Positions 37,350 through 44,939 of a stretch of DNA of 64,000 nucleotides are shown one piece after another. A program made the position numbers and the translations under genes. Below the pieces are notes generated by a model that saw only the letters and a list, made by a program, of their open reading frames with translations, searched no databases and had not been told where the DNA came from. The stretch's first letter is position 1. Each line of letters opens with the position of its first letter. Source of the DNA: JAKQDH01 sp029558835 (lineage in GTDB: Bacteria > Planctomycetota > Phycisphaerae > UBA1845); assembly GCA_035356615.1 (NCBI GenBank), contig DAOQSN010000022.1, positions 1-64,000 of the forward strand, in the 5' to 3' direction.

Positions 37350-37439
37350 ACTTCGTCAACAGGCAGCTAAGCAAAGTCGCGTCCGGGAACGACCGATAAG
37401 CACTCGGACCTCGAGTACGGACCTGCGGAGGCCGTGGTG

Positions 37440-38264
37440 ATGCTGCGCGCGGAATACCGAGCCGGTGCGCTACCCGAACTGGCGCAGTACGGTCAGCTCC
37501 TCTGGAGCCTGGCCGCACGCGACATCCGCGTGCGCTACAAGCAGTCGCTGCTGGGCGTCACCTGGGCGGTGCTGCTGCCGCTGTCGATGATGCTGATCTT
37601 CACGTTCGTGTTCACGCGGGCGGTGCGGGCGACGGGCCTCGCCACCGACCTGCCCTACGCCCTGTATGCCTACAGCGGGCTGGTGCCCTGGACGTTCTTC
37701 AGCATGGCCTTGACGGGGTGCGTCAACTCACTGGTGGCCAACCGCAACCTGGTAACCAAGGTGTACTTCCCGCGTGAGGTGTTCCCGCTGGCGTGCGTGG
37801 GCAGCGCGCTGGTGGACTTCGCCATTGCGCTGGCGGTGCTGGTGGGACTGATGGCGTACTTCGCGGCCGCGGGGGCGTGGACGTTCCGGCCGCACGCGGC
37901 GCTGGCACTGCTGCCGTTCCTGATCCTGGTACAAATGGCGCTGACGACGGGCCTGGGGATGCTGCTGGCCATGGCCAACCTGTTCTACCGCGACGTGCGC
38001 CAGGTCGTCACCGTGGGGCTGCAACTGCTGCTGTTCGTATCCGGCGTGGTGGTCCCCATCCCCGCAGACGGATCGCTGGCGGCGCGGTTGCTGGGGCTCA
38101 ACCCGCTGGTGCCGCTGCTGGCCGCCTACCGCGACTGCCTGTTGTACGGTCGCTGGCCGGAGGGCACCGGGCTTCTGTATGCCACTGTCTTGTCACTGGC
38201 CGTGCTGCTGGGCGGCTGGGCATGGTTCCGCCGGGCGGCCTTCAAGTTCGCGGAGTGCATCTGA
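37440..38264 (+). CDS. polysaccharide ABC exporter permease (Wzm-like)
   Basis: 274 residues from ATG 37440 (GGAGG 8 nt upstream). ABC-2 permease with six spans, starting with the family's amphipathic lead-in LLWSLAARDIRVRYKQSLLG and containing YFPREVFPLA (the coupling segment) and NLFYRDVRQVV. With the next gene it exports an undecaprenyl-linked glycan such as O-antigen or teichoic-acid-like polymer. It ends 2 bp before the ATPase start. The glycosyltransferase cluster follows. Confidence 0.94.
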   Translation: MLRAEYRAGALPELAQYGQLLWSLAARDIRVRYKQSLLGVTWAVLLPLSMMLIFTFVFTRAVRATGLATDLPYALYAYSGLVPWTFFSMALTGCVNSLVANRNLVTKVYFPREVFPLACVGSALVDFAIALAVLVGLMAYFAAAGAWTFRPHAALALLPFLILVQMALTTGLGMLLAMANLFYRDVRQVVTVGLQLLLFVSGVVVPIPADGSLAARLLGLNPLVPLLAAYRDCLLYGRWPEGTGLLYATVLSLAVLLGGWAWFRRAAFKFAECI

Positions 38265-38266
38265 GC

Positions 38267-39553
38267 ATGAGCAGCCCGGCGGTACAGTTTGTGCACGTCT
38301 CGAAGCGGTTTCGCCTCGGCGAGACGCACGATTCGCTGGGCGACCTGCTGGCCGCCGGCGTGCGCCGGCTCCGCGGGCGGCGCGGTTCCACGGAGGACGC
38401 CTCGACGCTCTGGGCGGTGCGCGACGTGAGCTTCGCGGCCGAGGCGGGTGAAGCTCTCGGCATCATCGGTCCCAACGGCGCCGGCAAAAGCACCGTGCTG
38501 CGGTTGCTGGCCGGAATTCTCCGCGCCGACGAGGGGGAGGTGCGGACCCACGGGCGGCTCAGCGCCCTGATCGAGGTGGGCGCGGGCTTCCACGGCGACC
38601 TCACCGGGCGGGAGAACATCTTCCTGAACGGCGCGATTCTTGGCATGCGGCGGGCCGAGATCCGCGGCAAGCTGGACGCCGTCGTCGCGTTCGCCGGGCT
38701 GGAACGTTTCCTGGACACGCCGGTGAAACGCTACAGCTCCGGCATGTACGCCCGGCTCGGCTTCAGCATCGCCGCCCACGTGGACCCCGAAGTGCTGCTG
38801 GTGGATGAGGTGCTGTCCGTCGGAGACGCCGCCTTCCGCCTGCGCTGCGTCGAGCGCATGCGCGAACTGGTGCAAACGGGAACTACGCTGGTGTTCGTCA
38901 CGCACAACCTCGACCAGATGCAGTCCATCTGCCGGCGGGCGGTCGTCCTCGAGGCCGGCCGGGTGAGCTTCGCCGGCGAGGCACGGGTTGCGGTGGGAAC
39001 GTACCTGAAGGCGATGTCGCGGGCGTTCGCCCTGCGGCCGACGGATCTGCCGGTGAACGCGCGCGGCGGCGGCTCGGGCGTCGAGTTTGTCAACCTGAGG
39101 CTGCTCAACGCGGACGACGACGAGGTCGCGTTCCTGCGTAGCGGTGAGTCGCTGCGCGCGCGGGTGCGCCTGCACGCACACCGCCCGATCCGCCGGCTGG
39201 TGCTGGAGCTGAACCTGCGGGCCACGCCCGAGGAGAACCTGCTGAGCTTCAACTCCGGGCGGGACGCGCGGTTCTTCGAGGTCGTCCCGGGATTGCACGA
39301 GTTCACGCTGACCATCGCCGGGATTCCGCTGTCGGGCGGGCAGTACTTCTGGAACCTGCGCGTCTGGGACGCGGACGGCGGGACAACCGAGTTGGACACG
39401 CCCGCCTGCGCGCCGATGGTCATCGACGACCAGGGCCGGGCGACCGGCGCGCTCACGCTGGACCACCAATGGGAACGCACTTCGCCTTCCCATGCCGCGC
39501 CGCACGGCGCGGAGACTGCGGCGGCGGCCCTGGTCGCGCCCGACGGAGGCTGA
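38267..39553 (+). CDS. polysaccharide ABC exporter ATPase with carbohydrate-binding tail (Wzt-like)
   Basis: 428 residues. Walker A is GPNGAGKST, and the signature region YSSGMYARLGFS is the one typical of polysaccharide exporters (H subfamily), as is GAGFHGDLTGRENIFLNG. Walker B is VLLVDEVLSVGD and the switch is FVTHNL. Beyond about residue 265 there is a beta-sandwich C-terminal domain (RVRLHAHRPIRRLVLELNLR, GGQYFWNLRVWDADGG), like Wzt-C, which binds the capped end of the glycan. A capping modification, such as methylation by the methyltransferase domain encoded downstream, is an attractive inference. Confidence 0.94.
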   Translation: MSSPAVQFVHVSKRFRLGETHDSLGDLLAAGVRRLRGRRGSTEDASTLWAVRDVSFAAEAGEALGIIGPNGAGKSTVLRLLAGILRADEGEVRTHGRLSALIEVGAGFHGDLTGRENIFLNGAILGMRRAEIRGKLDAVVAFAGLERFLDTPVKRYSSGMYARLGFSIAAHVDPEVLLVDEVLSVGDAAFRLRCVERMRELVQTGTTLVFVTHNLDQMQSICRRAVVLEAGRVSFAGEARVAVGTYLKAMSRAFALRPTDLPVNARGGGSGVEFVNLRLLNADDDEVAFLRSGESLRARVRLHAHRPIRRLVLELNLRATPEENLLSFNSGRDARFFEVVPGLHEFTLTIAGIPLSGGQYFWNLRVWDADGGTTELDTPACAPMVIDDQGRATGALTLDHQWERTSPSHAAPHGAETAAAALVAPDGG

Positions 39554-39554
39554 C

Positions 39555-40652
39555 GTGCGGATTTGCCTGTTCGGAGATGCGCAGAGCATTCACCTGCAGC
39601 GCGGGGCGACCGGGCTGGCCGGGCTCGGGCATGACGTGCACGTCGTCTGTCACAAGACGGCCGACATCCCAGCGGTCACCACCGAGCGTTTCGCCGTACC
39701 GGGCCCGGGCTTGACGAATCCGCGGCGGTGGGAGGCACGGCAAGACCACTACCTGCGCGGCTTCCTGCGCCGCTTCGACGTCGTGGTCGTCTGCTTCCTC
39801 CAGGACTGGGGCTTCACACCGGAGGTCATGCGCAGCGGCTGCTTAGTGGCCTGGCCGTTCGGCTCCGACATCGTGCCGCCGCCCGGCGAGGACCCACCGT
39901 CGGACGCGCTAACTGCAAACCGGGTGGCCGTACTACGCCACGCCCACGGTGTGGGAGCATTCGGGCCGCGGTTTGCCGCCACCATCGCTCATTACGCCCA
40001 GATCCCCAAGAGCCGAGTGGATCCGATGCCTCTGGGCGTCGACCTGGAACTTTTCCAGCGCCCGCGACAGTCCGCACGCGTCGGGGAACAGCCGCTACGG
40101 GTGGGATTCTTCAAGGGCTTTCGACAGGTCTACGGGGCACCCTACCTGATGCGCGCCATCCCCACCGTGGTCGAGAACTTCCCCCTCGTTCGCTTCGACA
40201 TGGTCGGCGACGGACCCGATCTGTTGCTGTGCAAGCAGATGGCCGGACTCTACGGGGTGGAGGCGTACGTCCATTGGCACGACCGTCAGCCGCATCACAA
40301 CCTGCCCAACTTCCTTGCCGGCTGGGCCCTCAGTGTCGTGCCTTCGGTGTGCGAGAGCTTCGGGCTGGCGGCACTGGAATCGCAGGCGATGCAGGTGCCG
40401 GTCGTCGCCTCCGAGGTGGGCGGCCTGCCGGACACGGTGCGGCACGAGGAAACCGGTCTGCTCGTGCCCCCCCAGGCGCCGGAAGCACTCGCCGACGCGT
40501 TGCTGACGCTGTTGCGCGACAAACCGCGCCGGCAGGCGATGGGACTGGCCGGGCGGGCGCTCGTGCAGCGCCACTACGAGTGGCAGGCCGTGCTGCGACA
40601 ATGGGTGCAGGTGTTCGAGAAGGCGCTCGATCGCGCCCGCGTCATGGTTTGA
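39555..40652 (+). CDS. GT4 family glycosyltransferase
   Basis: 365 residues from GTG 39555 (GGAGG 6 nt upstream), one base after the ATPase stop. GT-B fold with the C-terminal donor-site pattern PSVCESFGLAALESQAMQVP (E-x7-E) and a LRVGFFKGFRQVYGAPYLMRAI segment. The N-terminal domain has GDAQSIHLQRGATGLAGLGHD, a typical start for the acceptor domain. It probably adds one sugar in the assembly of the exported glycan. Sugar specificity cannot be read. Confidence 0.9.
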   Translation: MRICLFGDAQSIHLQRGATGLAGLGHDVHVVCHKTADIPAVTTERFAVPGPGLTNPRRWEARQDHYLRGFLRRFDVVVVCFLQDWGFTPEVMRSGCLVAWPFGSDIVPPPGEDPPSDALTANRVAVLRHAHGVGAFGPRFAATIAHYAQIPKSRVDPMPLGVDLELFQRPRQSARVGEQPLRVGFFKGFRQVYGAPYLMRAIPTVVENFPLVRFDMVGDGPDLLLCKQMAGLYGVEAYVHWHDRQPHHNLPNFLAGWALSVVPSVCESFGLAALESQAMQVPVVASEVGGLPDTVRHEETGLLVPPQAPEALADALLTLLRDKPRRQAMGLAGRALVQRHYEWQAVLRQWVQVFEKALDRARVMV

Positions 40653-40661
40653 CACACGCGG

Positions 40662-43343
40662 GTGCCAAGCCCGGGTCGCGGGGTCTCGACCGCGACGCTC
40701 GGAGAAACGGTCCTGAGGAACGGCGGTAACCAACCTGCGACCGTGCTGGATCGCCCCGCGCGGGTGCTGATGATCACCTGCGCCTTCCCCCCTACCGGCG
40801 GCGTCGGCGTGCTGCGCGCGCTGAAGTTCGCCAAGCTGCTGCCACGCTTCGGGTGGCAACCCTGGGTCTGGTCCGCCACGCACGTCCCCGGGCTCCCCCG
40901 AGATGAGCAGCTCCTGCGCGAGCTGCCCCCCGAGGTCGAGCACAACGCGGTCCCCACACTGGACCCGGAGGCATGGCTGGCCGCACGCTTCGCCGGCTGT
41001 CACGCCTGGCGAGACCCGTGGGCCCGCTGGGCAACCGGCCTGGAATGGCGTCTGGCACGCTGGGCACGCTGGTGGCTGGCACGCGGCTTCCCCGACGATC
41101 AGGTCTTCTGGGCCCGCCGCAGCTTCCGGCAGCTTCTGCCGCGCCTGCGCAGCCGGCCCGTGGAGGCGATCTTCAGCACGTTCAGTCCCGCGTCCAACCA
41201 CCTGCTGGGGCTGTGGCTGCACGAGGCAACCGGCATCCCGTGGATCGCCGACTTCCGCGATCTGTGGACCGACGACGGCGAAGTCAGCCCACGCTGGGTC
41301 GGACGCCGCTGGGCGGAGCGCCGGCTCGAACGGCGCTGCCTGCACGCGGCCGCCGCCGTCACCGCAACCGACCGCAGCATCGCCCTGCTGGCCGCGAAGT
41401 TGCCGAGCGCGCAAGCGAAGTTCCACTTGGTTCCGAACGGCGCGGACCTGGAGGAGTTCCACACGCTGCGCCAGTCGGACGACGAGGACCCGGTGGCTCA
41501 CCCTGACGGCAAGTTCCGCCTGAGCTTCGTCGGCCAATTCCGCGAGACCCGCGTCACACCCGAGTACTATGAGGGCATCGCGCGGTTTCTCCAGGCGAAC
41601 CCGCAGCACCGTGCAACGTTTGAGTTTCGTCTGGTCGGTCCCGTCTCGGTCAAACTGCGCGAGCGCGCGGACGCTTTGCGTCTCCACCTCACCGCGACCG
41701 GCTACGTCACCCACCGTGAGGCGTTGCGCGAAATGCTGCTCGCCGACGTGCTGCTGCTCTCGACGCCCTGTCGCACCAATTGTCAGCGTGTCATACCGGC
41801 CAAGGTGTATGAGTACTTCGCCGCGCAGCGGCCCATCCTGGCCGTGGGAGACCGCGACTGCGACGTCGTGCGTTTGGTGGAGCAAGTCGGCGCCGGCAGG
41901 GGAGTACCGGCAGACCCGGACGCCATCGCGGCCGTCCTGCAACAGTACTGGTCGGCGTGGCAAGGCGGCGCGCTTCCGCCGGGCTGCCCGGCCGACGTTC
42001 TGCCGCAGTTCAGCCGGCAGGAGGCCACCCGCCGCCTGGCCAACCTGCTCGACGCCGTCACCGGGCGGTCGCGGCCATCAGTTCCAGACACCCCAAACGC
42101 CACACCGACCGAGGCACGATACCAGCGTGCGCCGGCCCGTGCCGCCCTCGAGCCACAGGCTTCAGCCCGCGCGGTGCTGCAAGAGCCTGACTGGCGCACG
42201 ATTGTGCACGGTCGCTCAGATGACGTTGGGAGATTCCGCGCCGCCGATCTGAACCGCGACCGTCAGGGAGCGAACGACCACGAACGCTGCGATCGTGCTT
42301 CCGCGCCTGCGTGCGTCGGCAGTCCGACCCAACCGGAGGCCCGGTGCTCAAGGCCGGGCGGCATGGCCAAGCGCAGCGCCGCCATGCTCTCCCCGACGCC
42401 ATTGACCGTTCCTTTCTCCAGCGCGCCGGGAACTTCGGCATGGACTCCGGACGACAGCCTCAGCGCCGGCGCGCGCTCGTGCGCCCTGGTGACGTGCGAT
42501 CCCGCCACGGGACACTCACCCCGGCTCCGCGCGGGCCTGTCGCCCGACCGCGCCACCTGGGAACGCCTCTGGCAGCACCGACCCACTCCGGACGGCGACG
42601 ACGCCAACCTGGACCGTGAGCGTCGCGGGCCGCGTTGGGCGAGCATTGTCGAGCACCTGACCACTACGTTCGGTCGCCTGCGTGGCCTGCGGGCCATCGA
42701 GCTGGGCAGCGGGCGAGGCGACCTTGCCGCGTTACTGGCCGAACAGGGCGCCGACGTGACGCTCCTGGACTTGAGCCCCACCGTGCTCGAGCAAGCGCGG
42801 GAGCGATTCGCACGCCTGCAACTGCCCGCGAACTTCGTCGTGGGAAACCTGTTCACTCCGCCCGGTGAACTGCGCAGCGGATTCGACGTGGCCCTGTCCT
42901 CGGGCGTGATCGAGCACTTCCGAGGCGCCGACCGAACCCGGGCCCTGGCGGCCCACCACGATGTCCTGCGTCTCGGCGGGCTGGCCATCGTGAGCGTACC
43001 GCATGCCTGGTGCATTCCGTATCGCGCGTGGAAGCTCTATCTCGAGCTGCGCGGCTGGTGGCCTTATGGAGTTGAGATTCCTTATAGCCGCGGCGAACTG
43101 CAGCGTCGCGCCCGGCGCGCCGGCTTCGCCCGGTCGCGGACGCAGTGCGTCGGCTTCTGGCAGGCATGCGGCGACCAGTGGTGTCGAGGCATCCTCAAAC
43201 AGCGCGTGGACTGGTCCGCCCGGAAGTCGCGGCTCGACCCCCTCATGGGCCTCAGCGCCGTCCTCTTCGCCTGGCGCGCTGCCGACGGCGACGCGAGCCC
43301 GGCCGGCGGTACCCCTTGCGTCAACGGAAGCCTTGTGCCATGA
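40662..43343 (+). CDS. GT4 glycosyltransferase fused to SAM-dependent methyltransferase
   Basis: 893 residues from GTG 40662 (GTG 40743 is another possible start). Residues about 35-470 are a GT4-like enzyme (ITCAFPPTGGVGVLRALKFA, WIADFRDLW, VPNGADLEEF, VIPAKVYEYFAAQRPILAV). Residues about 630-870 are a class I methyltransferase with motif I AIELGSGRGDLAALLAEQGA (from about 680), LLDLSPTVLEQAR, and SSGVIEHFRG. The 150-residue linker is Arg/Ala/Pro/Ser-rich and contains two intergenic repeat elements (530-537, 567-577). Either this is a true fusion, or the methyltransferase is a separate gene starting near ATG 42363/42384 or a later GTG. It fits a glycan-capping role. The stop overlaps the next start (ATGA). 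Confidence 0.75.
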   Translation: MPSPGRGVSTATLGETVLRNGGNQPATVLDRPARVLMITCAFPPTGGVGVLRALKFAKLLPRFGWQPWVWSATHVPGLPRDEQLLRELPPEVEHNAVPTLDPEAWLAARFAGCHAWRDPWARWATGLEWRLARWARWWLARGFPDDQVFWARRSFRQLLPRLRSRPVEAIFSTFSPASNHLLGLWLHEATGIPWIADFRDLWTDDGEVSPRWVGRRWAERRLERRCLHAAAAVTATDRSIALLAAKLPSAQAKFHLVPNGADLEEFHTLRQSDDEDPVAHPDGKFRLSFVGQFRETRVTPEYYEGIARFLQANPQHRATFEFRLVGPVSVKLRERADALRLHLTATGYVTHREALREMLLADVLLLSTPCRTNCQRVIPAKVYEYFAAQRPILAVGDRDCDVVRLVEQVGAGRGVPADPDAIAAVLQQYWSAWQGGALPPGCPADVLPQFSRQEATRRLANLLDAVTGRSRPSVPDTPNATPTEARYQRAPARAALEPQASARAVLQEPDWRTIVHGRSDDVGRFRAADLNRDRQGANDHERCDRASAPACVGSPTQPEARCSRPGGMAKRSAAMLSPTPLTVPFSSAPGTSAWTPDDSLSAGARSCALVTCDPATGHSPRLRAGLSPDRATWERLWQHRPTPDGDDANLDRERRGPRWASIVEHLTTTFGRLRGLRAIELGSGRGDLAALLAEQGADVTLLDLSPTVLEQARERFARLQLPANFVVGNLFTPPGELRSGFDVALSSGVIEHFRGADRTRALAAHHDVLRLGGLAIVSVPHAWCIPYRAWKLYLELRGWWPYGVEIPYSRGELQRRARRAGFARSRTQCVGFWQACGDQWCRGILKQRVDWSARKSRLDPLMGLSAVLFAWRAADGDASPAGGTPCVNGSLVP
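42251..42271 (-). repeat. GGTCGCGGTTC element within a coding region
   Basis: The complement matches 3045-3065 (GCTCCCTTACGGTCGCGGTTC) with one difference. It lies in the linker between the two fused enzyme domains. Confidence 0.6.
42360..42388 (+). repeat. family B repeat inside a coding region
   Basis: Matches the 29-bp consensus at 28 positions. Read in frame as GGMAKRSAAML in the linker of the fusion protein, the same frame and peptide as the copy at 6805. Confidence 0.9.
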
Positions 43344-44554
43344 CGCACCCCCTCCGCATCCTGCTTGACGCCCGCATGCTCATCGGGACCTTCTCCGGCG
43401 TCGGTCGCGTGGTAACCAGCCTCGTCGATGAGCTCACGCACCAGCCGGATGTCAGAATCGTGGCACTGTGTGGCGAGGAACTCTATCCGCCCTGGACGCA
43501 TCGTACCGACATCGAGCTCATCCGTTCCAACTTCCGCCGCGCGGACCGCTCGGCCACCCGACGCCTGTGGTGGGAGGAGCGACATCTTCCCCGGCTCATT
43601 GCCGCAGCCGGCGTGGACCTGTACCACGCCACCTGGAACAGCGGCGTCCCGGCGCACTGCCCCGTCCCGGCCGTCCTGACCGTCCACGACCTCATCCCCT
43701 GGCATGAACCCCGTCGACACTTCGCCACCCGCCTCCAGTGGTGGTGCCACCGCCACGCTGTGCGCGCCTCCGCCCGCCGCGCGGCCGCCGTCACCACCGT
43801 CACGAACTACGTCCGCGACGAAGTCATCGGCACGCTCAGGCTCGACCCCGCCCACGTGTTCGCCGTTCCCAACGGGGTGTCGCCGCCGGCCCCGGTGAGT
43901 GGTCCACCGCTCCCTTGCGACCGCCCCTACGTCCTGTACGTGGGTGGACACGAGCCGCGGAAGAACATCGCCGCCCTGTTCCGCGCTTTGCACGCCTATT
44001 GGCGTCGCCACCGGGCCACGCTCGAACTGCACGTCACCGGCTCCCCGCGGACCCTGCCCGCCGATGCCCGCGCGGAGTTCGCCCGCCTGCCGCAGCGCAC
44101 GGCCGTCCGCTTCCTCGGACATCTCGATGATCGACAACTCGCCGGCGAGTACCGCCGGGCGGCTGCGCTGCTGCTCCTTTCCCTCGACGAGGGCTTCGGC
44201 CTGCCGGTCGTCGAGGCCATGGCCCACGGCTGCCCGGTCATCGCCGCCAACCGCGCCTCGCTGCCGGAGGTCGTGGGCGACGCCGGGTTGCTGGTGGACC
44301 CGGACGCAGCCGAGGACGCAGCCGATGCGCTGCACCGCCTGGTCTCCGACATCGCCCTTCGCCGGCAGTACATTGCCGCCGGGCGAGCCCGCGCGGCCCT
44401 GTACACGTGGCGGCGATCCGCAAATACGCTCCTTCCCGTCTACCAACGAGCCCTGGCTACCGCTTCGGAAGCCCCCGCTCCCGAGGCCGCCCGCGTGATG
44501 GACCCTGCCGCGCTCGGCAAACCCGCGCCCAGCGCGGCGCAGCCGACTCTTTGA
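43340..44554 (+). CDS. GT4 family glycosyltransferase
   Basis: 404 residues from ATG 43340, overlapping the fusion gene's stop (ATGA). GT-B enzyme: acceptor domain LLDARMLIGTFSGVGRVVTSL and DLYHATWNSGVPAHCPVPAV; donor domain YVLYVGGHEPRKNIAALFRAL and LSLDEGFGLPVVEAMAHGCP (E-x7-E); then ASLPEVVGDAGLLVDP. This is the mannosyl- or rhamnosyltransferase-like group often found in O-antigen clusters. It is the last gene of the export cluster. Sugar unknown. Confidence 0.93.
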   Translation: MTHPLRILLDARMLIGTFSGVGRVVTSLVDELTHQPDVRIVALCGEELYPPWTHRTDIELIRSNFRRADRSATRRLWWEERHLPRLIAAAGVDLYHATWNSGVPAHCPVPAVLTVHDLIPWHEPRRHFATRLQWWCHRHAVRASARRAAAVTTVTNYVRDEVIGTLRLDPAHVFAVPNGVSPPAPVSGPPLPCDRPYVLYVGGHEPRKNIAALFRALHAYWRRHRATLELHVTGSPRTLPADARAEFARLPQRTAVRFLGHLDDRQLAGEYRRAAALLLLSLDEGFGLPVVEAMAHGCPVIAANRASLPEVVGDAGLLVDPDAAEDAADALHRLVSDIALRRQYIAAGRARAALYTWRRSANTLLPVYQRALATASEAPAPEAARVMDPAALGKPAPSAAQPTL

Positions 44555-44939
44555 CGTGTGTCTCATTTACGAAACACCTATAGTTCGCCTCCACCAGCCA
44601 CCAGCGGCGCCACGATCGTTGGCACCTGCGTTCCCCAGAGTGTCTTTGCTCGGCAAAGATGGGTATTGGGCTCCGCATGTCGGAAGTTTGGGCGGAGTGA
44701 GCCGCAAACCTCGGTGACACACTCGACAAACGTACACGCACCGGCGACACTGGCCGTTTCCTCGCTGACGCGCTTGGCGCACGGGTCGTCGGAAGCGCGC
44801 GCTGAAGCGATTTCTTTGACGGGCGGCAGCGGTCGGAGGCCTGCGGTGACGCCCGGGCCTTGGCAAACCACCGGGCACGACGTTGGGTGGGCCCGAGACC
44901 GGTTGCCGGGGCCTCGTCTGCGGGCAGAAACGGGTATCT
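44555..44939. other. intergenic region upstream of greA
   Basis: 385 bp. TCTTTGC-TCG-GCAAAGA (44643-44659) is a small perfect hairpin without a following U-run. TATAGT at 44579-44584 is -10-like but has no well-spaced -35. The open frame across the region gives low-complexity protein. Nothing else seen. Confidence 0.5.

Larger units (their letters stand above)
36537..37439. other. long intergenic region with degenerate repeats
   Basis: 903 bp with no credible gene. After the promoter near 36600 it contains CACGGAGGCATCGGGGACACGG (36768-36795) type text, an AATCTGTGTAATCTGCGCAATC array (37023-37050) next to CTGTGCCTCCGTGG, and two GTCGGCC hairpins (37263-37284, 37325-37349). These are all dispersed elements also seen elsewhere in the window. 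The end leads into the polysaccharide-export operon; no clear promoter was found. Confidence 0.6.

Noticed and set aside
44643..44659. Rho-independent terminator
   Set aside because: A clean 7-bp hairpin but no U-tract follows, and it lies about 90 bp past the stop.
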